Source: Cloeon dipterum (lineage: Eukaryota > Arthropoda > Insecta > Ephemeroptera > Baetidae). From it: DNA of 64,000 nucleotides. The position numbers and the translations under genes were made by a program. This document shows, piece by piece, positions 34,501 to 45,737 of this stretch. Under the pieces are notes generated by a model, which saw only the letters and a list, made by a program, of their open reading frames with translations, did not search any database and was not told the DNA's origin. Position 1 is the first letter of the stretch. The number at the start of each line of letters is the position of its first letter. The stretch is taken from contig NC_088789.1 in NCBI RefSeq assembly GCF_949628265.1, forward strand, positions 23,677,883-23,741,882. The letters run 5' to 3'.

Positions 34501-37500
34501 CTGCGAATTGTAGAGTGTTTTTATTTTTATTTTTATGTGTATTATGCATGCACGCGTCGTTGAGAGAGAGAGGGAAAAACGGTGAGCGGGCAATTAGTTG
34601 ACGCGTTGGTTTTCATTCGCAGCTGTGCTTTGTGATAAATGGTGCGTTGAGCGCGATTCATGCACAACTTTTTTCTAAAGAAAGAATCTCACACGATATA
34701 CGCATGACCTACATCCCTTACTACAAGATTGAACTTTTTTCATTCTAGACACCAACCAATGCATATAGGGCTGTAAAATGAAGATGAAGACGATCGACTA
34801 TTTTTTCTGACACCCTATGTGACGTAACTTGACTTGTCAAGTGCGTAGTGCTCGTAAATTTTGAGCTTTTTAGCCTCGATATATCAAAACCTTCTAATCC
34901 CCGTCAAAAAGGAATCTGCAACTGTTCAATCTAAAATAAAATATAGTGCTTGTTAAATTGAAAAGGTTGAGAGCGTGGTTTATTTATCATGAGTCCCCAG
35001 TATAGAGATCAAAATATGCAAATAGAAGCCATTTGAAGCATCCCTGAAATCTCCTCAATGTAATAAACCATTTAAATTGGCCAAACATCCAAGTAAGCTT
35101 GAATATTAATCCAACATTTAAGTGTAAAAGAATAATTTTTAATTTATATTTTTTCTTCAATATTTAATAAACAAACTTTTTTTATATTTATTTTTATTTA
35201 AATAAAAAATTTAAAATTAATTTGAGCGGGGTTTAAATAAGTTTTAAAAACGCTATATTATGTGTTTTAAATAATTTTTATTTGTAAAATTATAAATTTT
35301 GAGTGCCTTTCAATGTTTAATAATTTTGAAAAGACTATGGACTTCTTTATTGATATGGGTTGTATTAGATCTATTTGAAATAAGAACAATATTATTTTTT
35401 TATCTTAACGACTATTAGAAAAATTACTCTCATTTTAAAAAGTAAAATTTATGTAATTGGAAATGAATGTTCAAAGAAGGTATGTGTGTTCTGCACCGAG
35501 GGCTGCTGTCAAGGGCTTAATTCACAAAAATTACTCTTTAAGTCAGGGAGCTATCACTAAAAAATGTTATTAATTTTTGTGATTATGTCCAAGCTGTAAA
35601 TTTTTTTAAACTCATTAGAACATATCAGATTTACTTAAAAACTATTTTGTGTTCCTTTGTTTGCTTCAACTTTAAAGTGAGTGTGTGTATTTGCAATTGA
35701 TTTTGATAATTTAGGTTTTACTAGGGTATTATCAGCCTCTCAAAGATTTTCAATTAAACAACAAAATGCTACATAATGCATCGAAAGCCGTCTAAAACAC
35801 AGTCCTAAACGCCTTGTAAACGGATGGAAACTGTGCCGGAAAACAGTCTTACAGCGCAGGTTGCATAATGTCATGTCTTTCCTTCACAAAGCGAAAAAGA
35901 AACACGGCACAACTTGTTCAACTTGTTAAATAAAATAAACAAGTAAATAAACCAAACAAGCGCTTTAGTTCAAGGTAGAAAAAATTGTGAAAAGTTGGTC
36001 GTATCGTCTCCTTCTTTGGCAAAAACACGGCTTAAGAAATTTTAATGAGCTGGCTCTTTGCAAATTGATGATTTCCCTGACTTTTGGATGGTATGCAATC
36101 GATCGATGAAGGCAGGAAAATGACTTAATTTTTGAGAAGAAGAAAATACGATCTAAAAGAATTATTTACAATTCAAAACAGTAAAATCAATTTTGATATT
36201 TTCCAACACAAAAGACGCTGTTTTTCCCTCTTCTCACATTAGTTCTACTTTTATAATTGCTTAATAATTATGAATAATTTGATCCTTTGTGTATTTAAAG
36301 CGTAGTGTTCTTATTAAAAAAATTAAGCCTAGAAAAACAACTAAAAAACATTTTCCTTGTTTCAGTAACATTATAGCCTTGTTTTGTCTCATTAGATAAA
36401 ATTAACGAGGAAATATCATGTTTCTATTCTCTCAGGGAACTTTCCTGGAGTGCATAGTTTCTTTGCAAAAAATTGCACTGGTAGACTGCAAATTACGAAA
36501 ATTACTGCTTTAGTGCCGAATTATTTGACACTTCTTAAAAACCTATTAAAAATACGACAGTCTCAAAGACTTTTGTCAGCAAAAATTTCCACTTTCACTC
36601 CCAAAATTAGCCTAAGCAATTAAGTGCTGCGTCACCCTTTTCTTTCATATTATAAAACTATTTTGTTCATTAAACAACGATTGATTCTTAATCGATTTCC
36701 AGATCGACAACTCTGTTCATTAATGAAACCTTCATGATTATCACTGTTAATTAGTTTGCTTCCAGTAGCAGGTTTCACTTTACTTTCTAAGAAATGTTAA
36801 TTATATCGAGAGCGATTTGATCGAAAATGTAACGAAATTAATTTTAGATGAAACAACAAACTTTTTAATTAAAATCTGTATAAATATTAATTCTCACCTA
36901 TCAAGCCCATAATGAGGTCGAATCTAGGCACGGTGAGGCCCAAGGCAACGCCTAGCATGACCAGACTACTCCGCACCAAGCACCTTTTCCAATTAAACTC
37001 TGAAATGAAACGCACAAACATACGTATATATATTTCTATCAGCTCAGCAGATCGATATTAATAAAACACAATGACGGGGCAAAACAACTTTTCCCTTTTC
37101 CAGGGGGAGAAAGAAGAGAATCGCCGGGTGACATGTCTCATCGAGAAGAAAGAAAGAAATGTCATTTCCTGCCAGTATATTATTGGATGCTTCCACCGAT
37201 AAAATGCTAAATCAGTGACGGTGGTGCAACAGCGGGATTGAAAATTCCATTCGTCAGCAGGGTTTGCAGTTTTATCACTCCGATTTTTTTCTACGGCCGG
37301 AAAAACAGGAAGAAATGTCCGTAGTTCCAAATAAATGTAAGTATTTAAGTGCATTTTTCGGTAAAACTTTAAAAATGACAAAGTGTTTAAAAATCCAAGA
37401 AATCAGTTTAAATTTGGATCATAAAAAGACCAATTCAAAGGCCACTTAAGTAAAATATTCTAGGTGGAGGTAACAATTTCTAAATGTTTGAAGAATGACA

Positions 37501-40500
37501 TGTTTTAAAAAATTCTTTTAAAACAGAATTTGCTGTGAAAACGTCGCTGACACTAAATTTTATATTGATCTGAAAACTGACAATTTAATATAAACAACCA
37601 TATAACAAAAGCAGTTGATGTTTTTTGGGGAAAATAATCCTGGAATTTAATTTGATGTTTTAATAAAAAAAATCCGATTCGTTAAAAAAACACAGGAATT
37701 TTTTTCAACATTCCACCCTTTAATTATATTTCTGTACCTCTGGGGATGCCGAGTTTGTCCTCGACGTCCTGGTAGAGGGCGCATCCGCCCACGACCATGG
37801 ACAGGCAGATCTGCAGCGTGACGAGCAGGACGTCGGCGTAGAGGGGCGCGTTGGCCGGCATGCCCTGCAGAAGGTTGGGCGTCACGGTCGAGCCGTATCG
37901 CCACATGGCGATTATTGTCGTCGTCAGAAACAGGCTGCACGTGACTGGAAGGGCAATAAACATAAATAAAGCCGCAACAACCTCGGGCCTCTATCCAAGC
38001 GGCGCTTTTAAAGGCCTTGTTTGATCTCCGAGCCGGGGCTGCGGCTGAGATAAAAACACTTTTAGGGGATTTTCAATTTCTTTCTTGTTGCTTTGGATGG
38101 ATCTAGATGGAAGGCCGGAAATTGGCAACCCTAAGCCTCGCGCCCCATCGCGCTGTCACAGCGGAACAAGCGTTTCAATAACTCGCACCGGCTTTGTTTT
38201 ATCGCGGCGTCAAACCACAATACAATCTCCGAAATTGATGATATTGAAGCGAAAAAGGATTTAGGTTACCCAGGAATCCGCAAGTGATTGCTTTTCCCAG
38301 CTCATTTTTCCGCTCCATGTCGACCTGCACCGTCAAAATCATCGGGTGGATGTCAAACTGAAATTTGAAATGCAAATTAGTTTAATACACATCCCAGCAG
38401 TGTGATATTTGGCCTTTTTAGAGAGGAATTTTTTTATGTCTTGCCAACGGATAGCTGAATAATTTATAACGCGAAAGGAAGAGTAAAAAGCATTGCAAGC
38501 TCCGCTAGAAGGAATAGACCATTAAAAAATCATGGCATGATCAGGTGTATAAATTTTCTTTCCCAATACAGGCAACCCACGTTCTTTTTACGACGGTGTT
38601 TGAAATTGTGATCAAGACCCCAATGTATCTTCTCTGCCGCACAAATACCAGCAAACTCTGGAGCTTTGGCTATAAATATTAATTTCCAGTATTTTGGTCA
38701 CGAATGAATGTGAACAAATGTTTTGATTTTACTTATTATAATAGCTAAATAAAGGCAGACCTCTGATTTATAAACCCTATTTGCATTCCAGCCCTAAACT
38801 GAAAGTAAAGAGCGTGGATATATGAGAACATTCCAACAAAAAGTCCGCCAAATATTTTTCTCAGAATACCCAACCGACTGACTGATCTTCCTTCTGTTTC
38901 CAAACGTATTTTCTTTCGGATGTGGGGATATATGAGGTAAAGGTACCCTGCTGTTCCGCAATAAATCTAAATTGGCCTGGGTTTGTCAAAGAGGCATCGT
39001 GGCATCAGCTAATATGGTTAACAATTCCAAAAACTTCTAACTGCATTTCAATTTTAAGAATTTTAACTTTACATGAAAAAAATATTTCATTTACATTAAT
39101 GTGTATTTAATGTTCCAAATAAAATTAAAAAAGGATGTTGAGCAAAATGGCGTAGTTTTTAATTTCCTCGGCTCAATCTAAAAAATATCTACTCAAAGAA
39201 TGTAATAGCTCACTCTCTTTATTTCATCTTACAAGGAAACTCTTCAGGATTTGTCGTGATGGTTTTGGCAAAATTATAAACATTCAGTTAAATTTTAAAA
39301 ATTTTAATTACCCTTTATGAGAAAACTAATTTTTTAAATGCATTTTTAAATAAGATCGGCCCTTAATTTTTTAAAATTACTTATACAATCGAAACATTTC
39401 CACCAATATATGCGTTGCTCCCATTGGAAAACACTACATGCATTCCGCCAAAAACTATACGTAACCTTTAATTTCCTTATTTGATTAGTCATTCAGTCTA
39501 ATTAGAAAAATTTAATCAGTGTAACACAAGAAGTTGCGATGCTCTATTTAACCTTAGAAATAGGACAAGCATGAGCAAATTTCCAAGAACACTGAAAGCT
39601 GTTTAATTTAATTGTAACTCGGCACTATAGCGAGAAGCAAATGTAATGAGATTTTACTCAGCCAGATTCTCCAGACTCGCGGAAAGAGAAATTAGTTGTA
39701 AATGCACGTGCTGTCTATATTCCGGTTTCATTTAAGCGGCAACGGCGGCAGCTTTTGTGCCATTATTTAAAGTCGCATTGTTTGTCCCGCTGATGCAATT
39801 CAACGACGAGTGAGAGAGTTAACCCCTTTGAGAGGCGGTATTGCTATTCCCCGCAGCATGACGAGGGCTTTTTACTTTGTGCGAGATTTCACTCAAAGAG
39901 GCAATAAAAAGGAGAGTGGCAACTCGACGACAAATGGGTAAATAAGTAAGTGCGCAACACACCCCGAGAGCGAGCTGGAATACATAGTAACAAGAAAGTA
40001 AGTTCAGAGTTTGTCTTACTTGGAATGCGATGACTCCATACGCAACGGCGATCGCCTCCCAGGAAAGTTGCGGCACGGGCTGCGTGTCCAGGTCTCGGAT
40101 GTCGGTGATCATGGTGACCCAGGTCAGCACTCCCACAGAGGCAACGGTAAACACTGAGGTACCGGCCAGCCACCTTTTAATCGAATTTGCAATCAACACC
40201 ATGTGTGTTTACCCCCGTATTGAGAATTTGTAATATAATTAAGAGCTGGGAGAGGGTTGGAAATTAAACAGTATAGTAGAATAATAATAGAGTTTGTACC
40301 ACCTATGCCTTTTCATAGGTTAAATTGTGTTAGGGGAGGGAGGGTAGATTTCAAAATAATTAGTACTGGTTGAATAGGATTAAAAACTGTATAAAAAAAT
40401 ATGATTTGTTAAAATTTTGTTACTGTTGGGCAAGCACGTTTTAAACCGAGGGTAAGAAGGAATGTCGGAAAACAATCTGAAGCTCCATTTTGTAATTCCA

Positions 40501-43500
40501 CAAATATGATGAAGGGTTAAGATGAGTAATTTCGGACCAAAATAGATTGTACTTCCGTAAATAACCAATGTTGAATGTTTCCCTTTTTAGCACTCTTGAA
40601 ATATTTGATTTCAGAAATTGACGGTCACGCCAGAGACGTAGTTTGAAAATAGAAAAAATCTGTTTAAAAAGGCCCTTTAAAAAAACTTTTTAATAAAACC
40701 GTGGTCATGGTCATTTTTTCAAATAATCATTCATTATTAAGAAGAAATATATTTTCCCCCAGAATGCATAACTCAAAAGCAACGTTTCGTGAAAGTAGCA
40801 GCCGTAAAATATGTCATCATTCTTCTCCTCAAATTGCCACGTGTGCCACATTCCCATAGTTTGAAATACACAAAGCCACTCATTTAATTATTCAGAGTAA
40901 AGTCTAGAAAATCCAGGTTGTGTTTCCAACCCAGCAAACTTTATTTAATAAATAAACAACGTTACTTCATATCCTTGGGGCTGCCGAGCCACATGACGGG
41001 ACAGAGCACGATCCCGACCAGCACCAGCCAGTAGCAGAAGGAGAACTCGAAATTCCAGTGGGACATTTTTAATCCAATCAGTTGCAAGTTCTGCGAAGCT
41101 GCGGGCGAAATCGAATTTTTATTAGACTCGGTACGCGCGTGCTCTCAAAGGGTTGATTATTTGAAAGCTTTTTAAATTTGTATGATTCATTAACAATAAA
41201 AAGCACTTGGCGAGGCGAAAACAAATGTGCAAACGTTGTTATTGCGTCAAGTGCACCGCTCTCCTGCCAAAACTTTTAATCACCATTGTGCCAGGAGAAT
41301 TTTCATTGCAAATGGTACATTTGGGAATTTCCATTTCATTACTCATATTTTCAATATTTGCAGACACCTGACAAAATTATTCGTAACGCAGGTTAATAAT
41401 ATTCTGATTCTGAAAAAGGCATGATATTTGAATTCAAATATTCATTTTAATTAAAACTGAATCAAACATAATTTTTTTACTCGCTAAAACAATAACCAAT
41501 AACAACGTTTTATAGATAAATTTGACTCTCGTCTGTCATTGCAATAACGATTTTCCATTCGGATTTGGGAGGATTGCGGAAGCTTTCCAACTCGCTATAC
41601 TACTTAGCAACTTTCCAGCATGCGTGAATTAATTTCACGGGACAAATGTCCTGCGCAAGTGATGGAGTTGGTAAAACACCTTAATGTTTAATGAAAAAAA
41701 ATCGCGAATTAGATACGAGAAAATTGCAACACATATGAACTCACAGATTATTTTACTTACAAAAAAATTGAAAGAATTACATGTTGTTACATTAAATATT
41801 ATTTTTAATTAATTGGAAAATTTTATATTATATTTTAAATTTGCAAAAAGATTAGCAAAGTACTACAATTTTCCTGCCAGAGTGATTCTAAATTTAATCC
41901 TTTCTGTTGTTTTAGTTTTCGTTCTGTTCACTCCGCGACGAGCCAACGAAAATATCAACATTATTTGTACTTGCCGACAAGTAGGTTAGGAATGCTGGCG
42001 CCGAAAATTGTGATGTCGAGCAGAAAGGAGACGAGACGGCTCGCTTTCAAGCCCAAAGCCTCCTCGGCGAGAGCTGCGTAAGGGTATCTGCCAAATAAAA
42101 AAAGGAAGATGAGAAACCGCACTCATACCGTGAGCGTATACAACATTTGCTGATTGTGAGAAGTGAAAAGGAATGAAGTTAGTATAAATTATTAATTTGC
42201 TGTTCTCCGTTCAATTGAGTTAAAAGGATGGGTTTCAAGCGCTTCCTGCTTGCTTTCAACGTGCCATTAACGAGAGGAAAATGTAGCAGACAGCTTTTAA
42301 ATTGACTTTGATATCACATTATGGGTATTAATTGAAATGATTTTACTTTGTAACAGGCTAGCTCTGTTGCATTTCAAGGGGAACGTGTATTTCGTCCAAA
42401 AAGAATTCCACTGAAATTTATTATTGGAGCTTAGGTAATTAAAAATTCGAGAATTTGTCACGAAATGATATAATGAATATTTTTTAAAGTAGATCAATGC
42501 AGGGTGGCAAATGAAAATTATTAGAATTTTTGGATGCAATAGCACTTGATTGTTCTACAATTTGCATTAATCAAAAATGGACCTTGCTACATTAAAATTC
42601 ATATATTCTCCAAAATTTACATCGCTTAAAGACCGTCTTTGACGAAGTTTCTGAGCACATCAATCGATTCTTGAGGGTCGAATTAGGTTGATTGTATTTT
42701 TTCCCGACCAAAAAGTGCAGTGTGACGTGCGTAGCACAAGTAAAACATTTTTTTACCGCCAAAAATATGAACCTATTTGTGAGAAATGCGTCAGAGCTGG
42801 CAGAAGTGACGCCTCTCCTCGGCCACACCAGCTCTGACGCATGCGCAGTTCTCGCATATAGGTTCATATTTTTGGCGGTAAAAAAGTTCTACTAGAGCTT
42901 CGCACGTCGCGCTGGACTTTTTAGTCGGCAAAAATATCCACTTGACCTAATTCGACCTTCAAGAATCGATTGGTGTGCTCAGAAGCTTTGTCAAATACGG
43001 TTTTTAATCACATTTTCGTATCAGATTTTTGTTCCTCTCGCCGAGATGTGTCCAACAGCGTATGAAACCTTTTAGGAAAACTCTTTGTTGTGAAATAATA
43101 TAGGATTTCAAATAAAGACAGTCCTCAGAATTTAAAAAGGATACTAACTTTGCAGCCACTTTTCTAAAAGCTTTACAGGTCAATTTTGGCTTTAACTTAG
43201 AGATTAGTTTTTGTATCTTGATATTAATTTTTTTTAATTAAAATTATTCAGTGTCTCTTCCAATTTGAAAGATTCAAAATCACCCAACTATGGCAAAAAA
43301 TTGTTTTCAGACAAAATACAGCTACCCTGCTATAATGAGACTTTCCACTGCATAAGATTAGGATTATAATATATCATGCTGATTTAATCTAGATGAATAT
43401 CAATCAATCCAACTAAGTTTGATGAGCTTTTTTGCAAACATTTTATAAACACGTTGTTTGATGGAGGTGTTTGATGATGGCGAAGCAGAGCTGAGAGCGT

Positions 43501-45737
43501 TCATTATTGGATTTTACAGACCTGCTTTTCAGCATGATGAGAGGGTTGATTCGTTCGGCCATCACCCAGCATCGACCCAGCAGACGAGCCGTGTATATTT
43601 GCACCGAAAACACGGACAATGCTAATGGAATGCCGATCCAGCCTGAAAAAAAAATGAAAAACAACGCTTGTTCGTGAGTGCTCACATGCGATGGCAGAAT
43701 AATGTCCAAATGGATTCGGCGAAATTCACGACGGAATATTTTTCGTTAAACAACGGTGGAGAATATCAAGTTCCCGCAACAATAAGAAAGTTTCCGGGAG
43801 GAAGAACGGAAACAATATTTAAAAGTCTTCACTCGTTTCAAATTTTGAGTGCTCCGCTTGGCGAAATCCTCGCCGACATTGAGAAAATAAACTACAAGAT
43901 GACATAAATTCAAGCTGACAGCGCTGAAGAAGAAGAAGGAAACCCGGTCGGCATCAAGAACGGAACTATACAGTATGGCAACACGCAAGCCGTGGCTTCG
44001 ACTAACTTTTAACAACCATTAATTTCAGCTCGGCGTCGAATGATAGTCAGCCACTGGCTTGATATACTATTCCAAGTTGTGCAATCGTTCTCGCAAACTC
44101 GCATTTAATTATTGGGATCCCATGTGTTACGCTTCGCTGGATTACATTTGAGCAGTTGCACAGCTGAGCAATCATTTCCTTTCCTCCACTGCAAGTTTTT
44201 TTTTCGGGAACTCGAAGTTATTTTTAACCTGCTTGATTCAGGAAATAAACATTTTTTTATTTAATTCCCTGCAGCTAATACTGTGATATGAATTTTGTTT
44301 TGTACTGCCGATGAGGCCTGCGGGGCCAAATAAGCTGCTACGAGTTAAAATACATTTTTCATAAATAATGCAATAGCTGTGATTTTTTTATCAGAGAAAC
44401 AAGCGTATTTAGTGGCAAAATGAGCCAAGCTCTGTTTCTGTGTTATACATAAGGATTTATATCACCAGTTGGAAAATTTACCTCATGATTGAAACAAAAA
44501 GAATCGGTGTACACAAAAACCAATGATAAATAAGCTGTTTTATTTTTAAAGGAAGGTTCTAAACATAATGACGCCCCCCTCGGCAAGTGGTGGTCTTCAG
44601 ATTTTGATGAAATTTGTGGAGATGTTGCCCTAGGAAACCTAAGTTGAACCCTAAAATATTAGGTGAAAATGCCAAAAATGGTTTATTTTACAGGGGTTCA
44701 AAGTTTGAGATTTTTGAAAAAGGTGATGTTTTCGGCGATCTGTAACTTGGACTCTCTTTGAGGTAAACACAAAAATTTGGTATTCAAAATGATCAACGTT
44801 TGACTCCCAACGACTTTCCCAGGACGACCAACTTCGCAGGTCAAATGCCAAGGTCACTAAATTGAGATCAAGACAACCACTTCTCAATTTCTTAGAGCCA
44901 ACAAAGTAAAATATTTTCCTATAAAAATTCCAGTTCTTTTAATTTGAACGAATAATTTAAAGAATAACTTTTGATTCCAACAAGTGATCTTTTAAAATAA
45001 TATATTTATAATTATTGGTAGTGGAAAAAATGCCCTTATTGTGGTGACCTGATTGAGTTCTCTCCAACCAATGACTTCTCTTATTGCGTGTTTAAAGTGG
45101 AATGATGCAGGGCAACAATTGAAAATTATTTGAATTGTTGGATGCCATAAAAAATAGATCGATAAAAAATTTGTTCAACAATTTGCAATAATAAAAAAGA
45201 CCTTCCTACAGTAGAAATTCAAATTTTGCCAATTTTCTCCAAAATTTACAGTGCTTGAAGAAATTTTCTTGGCATATTCCGATTCCTCTCGTCGAGATCT
45301 GTCCAACGGTGTACGCCACTTATTGGGGAAACTCTTCGTTTTGAAAACAGCTCGTAAATGTTTTTTTCTAAACTTCATCTTTCGGAATTATTTCACTTTT
45401 TTATTTTTAGGAGAAATTCCTGTATTGAAGAGCGCATTTCCATCTGTGATCTATTTTTTTAAAGGAGCGATTATTTTGTGTTTGACTGACCGCAGTTGAT
45501 GATGGCTCGGGGCAAGGCGATGATGGGGAAGACGCCAAAGAGGTCAACAATGCACAGCGTGGCGAAGACGACGGAGAGGCCTGAGCCCTGCTGCGGGAGG
45601 ACCTCGCCAAGGCCGGCCGACGACTCGTGCTTCGCGGGGCTGCTGCGCCCACGCCGCGGCGATGCAGCCTGCTTGCTTTGCAGCACATCGATCAGCAGCG
45701 GGATGGTCTCGTTCTGGCTGTTTTGCTCAGGACCCAT
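34217..45737 (-). CDS. AAAP-family (SLC32/SLC36-like) amino acid transporter, complete, nine exons
   Basis: Membrane permease expected to move amino acids, in relatives usually coupled to protons. Nine exons join in phase to 482 residues from an ATG just inside the first coding exon to TGA at 34217. The N-terminal ~60 residues are polar and cytosolic. Eleven hydrophobic segments then follow, the normal AAAP layout. Helix 1 carries FPIIALPRAIINCGWIGIP, the conserved first-helix region of the family. Other landmarks are FGASIPNLLVASQNLQLIG, WEAIAVAYGVIAFQFDIHP, VQVDM and VPRFDLIMGLIGGALTGP. The vesicular GABA transporter, mahogany, pathetic and plant AVT proteins are in the same superfamily; I cannot name the orthologue or its substrate. 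The upstream leader exon ends at 48058. One intron needs a GC-AG splice. Confidence 0.93.
35800..35875 (+). repeat. short dispersed repeat AAACTGTGCCG, copy 1
   Basis: ACGCCTTG, then GGAAACTGTGCCGGAAAACA and GTCTTACAGCGCAGGTTGCA; the same blocks, same spacing, occur at 62570-62632. Confidence 0.45.
36898..36999 (-). CDS. transporter exon 8 (helix 9)
   Basis: 102 bases. Acceptor CATTTCAG|AG, donor ATAG|GTGAGA. Encodes NWKRCLVRSSLVMLGVALGL and VPRFDLIMGLI. Confidence 0.93.
37738..37944 (-). CDS. transporter exon 7 (helices 7 and 8)
   Basis: 207 bases. Acceptor GCCCTTCCAG|TC, donor AGAG|GTACAG. Encodes TCSLFLTTTIIAMWRYG, a luminal or extracellular loop, and helix 8 (VLLVTLQICLSMVVGGCALY). Confidence 0.94.
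38270..38357 (-). CDS. transporter exon 6 (after helix 6)
   Basis: 88 bases. Acceptor CAAATTTCAG|TTT, donor CTGG|GTAACC. Encodes FDIHPMILTVQVDMERKNEL, matching the conserved region that follows helix 6 in AAAP proteins. Confidence 0.94.
40020..40173 (-). CDS. transporter exon 5 (helices 5 and 6)
   Basis: 154 bases. Acceptor GATTAAAAG|G, donor TTCCAA|GTAAGA, phase 0. Encodes VFTVASVGVLTWVTMITD, a short loop, and WEAIAVAYGVIAFQ. Confidence 0.94.
40966..41098 (-). CDS. transporter exon 4 (helix 4)
   Basis: 133 bases. Acceptor CCCGCAG|CT, donor ATGAA|GTAACG. Encodes ASQNLQLIGLKMSHWNFEF and helix 4 (CYWLVLVGIVLCPVMWLGSP). Confidence 0.93.
41975..42087 (-). CDS. transporter exon 3 (loop and helix 3), GC donor
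   Basis: 113 bases. Acceptor ATTTGGCAG|A. Encodes YPYAALAEEALGLKASRLVS, then FLLDITIFGASIPNLLV. The donor is GTCG|GCAAGT: it must be a GC splice site, because the nearby GT dinucleotides give the wrong phase or lose the conserved ASQNLQL junction. Confidence 0.9.
42490..43220 (+). repeat. dispersed repeat R1, copy split by the fold-back element
   Basis: Left part about 42490-42625 (TGCAGGGTGGCAA, TGGATGCAAT, CTCCAAAATTTACA), right part from 43008 (GTTCCTCTCGCCGAGAT, TGTCCAACAGCGTATGAAA, CTAACTTTGCAGCCAC). The same blocks occur in the same order in the copies near 45.1 kb and, reversed, near 21.5 kb. Non-coding, in a transporter intron. Confidence 0.65.
42626..43007. mobile_element. fold-back (long-hairpin) element inserted at TTAA
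   Basis: Nearly the whole 382 bases is one hairpin: two arms of about 185 bases, by eye roughly 85% alike, around a short centre near 42818. Shared blocks include CTTCTGAGCACA on the right and TTCTGAGCACA on the left, AATCGATTCTTGA, GGTCGAATTAGGT and TTTTTTACCGCCAAAAATAT. TTAA stands at both ends (42626-42629 and 43004-43007). Related repeats elsewhere in the window (near 21550 and 45250) run straight across this site without the insert, which supports insertion at TTAA. TTAA duplication is the piggyBac habit; the termini do not show a typical piggyBac CCC start, so the family is left open. Confidence 0.8.
43522..43642 (-). CDS. transporter exon 2 (helix 2)
   Basis: 121 bases. Acceptor TTTTTTTTCAG|GC, donor AGCAG|GTCTGT. 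Encodes WIGIPLALSVFSVQIYTARL and the cytosolic loop LLGRCWVMAERINP. Confidence 0.93.
44290..44560 (-). repeat. R1-associated repeat fragment
   Basis: Holds GATGAGGCCTGCGGGGCC (44310 on), shared with 15032 and, weaker, 28861, and then GGATTTATATCACCAGTTGG (44452 on), shared with 25190. This suggests the blocks belong to one longer element. Confidence 0.4.
45090..45375 (+). repeat. dispersed repeat R1, uninterrupted copy
   Basis: Carries GATGCAGGGCAACAATTGAA, TTGTTGGATGCCAT, TTCTCCAAAATTTACAG, GATTCCTCTCGTCGAGATCT and GTCCAACGGTGTACG in the same order as the 42.5 kb copy, without the inserted hairpin. In transporter intron 1. Confidence 0.65.
45491..45737 (-). CDS. transporter exon 1 (start codon, helix 1)
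   Basis: Acceptor GTGTTTTCAG|G lies one base before the ATG, so the coding start at 45737 is favoured; nothing in frame upstream is needed. Polar N-terminus (GPEQNSQNETIPLLIDVL), then helix 1 with FPIIALPRAIINCG. Donor TGCG|GTCAGT, phase 1. Confidence 0.92.

Noticed and set aside
41969..41981. GT donor AA|GTACAA six bases past the GC donor for transporter exon 3
   Set aside because: It leaves phase 2, and joining to either acceptor near 41098 breaks the frame or introduces a stop; the GC donor restores ASQNLQL.
42592..42895. Two opposite-strand ORFs with near-identical peptides (RFIFLAVKK)
   Set aside because: They are mirror readings of the hairpin arms of the TTAA fold-back element, not genes.
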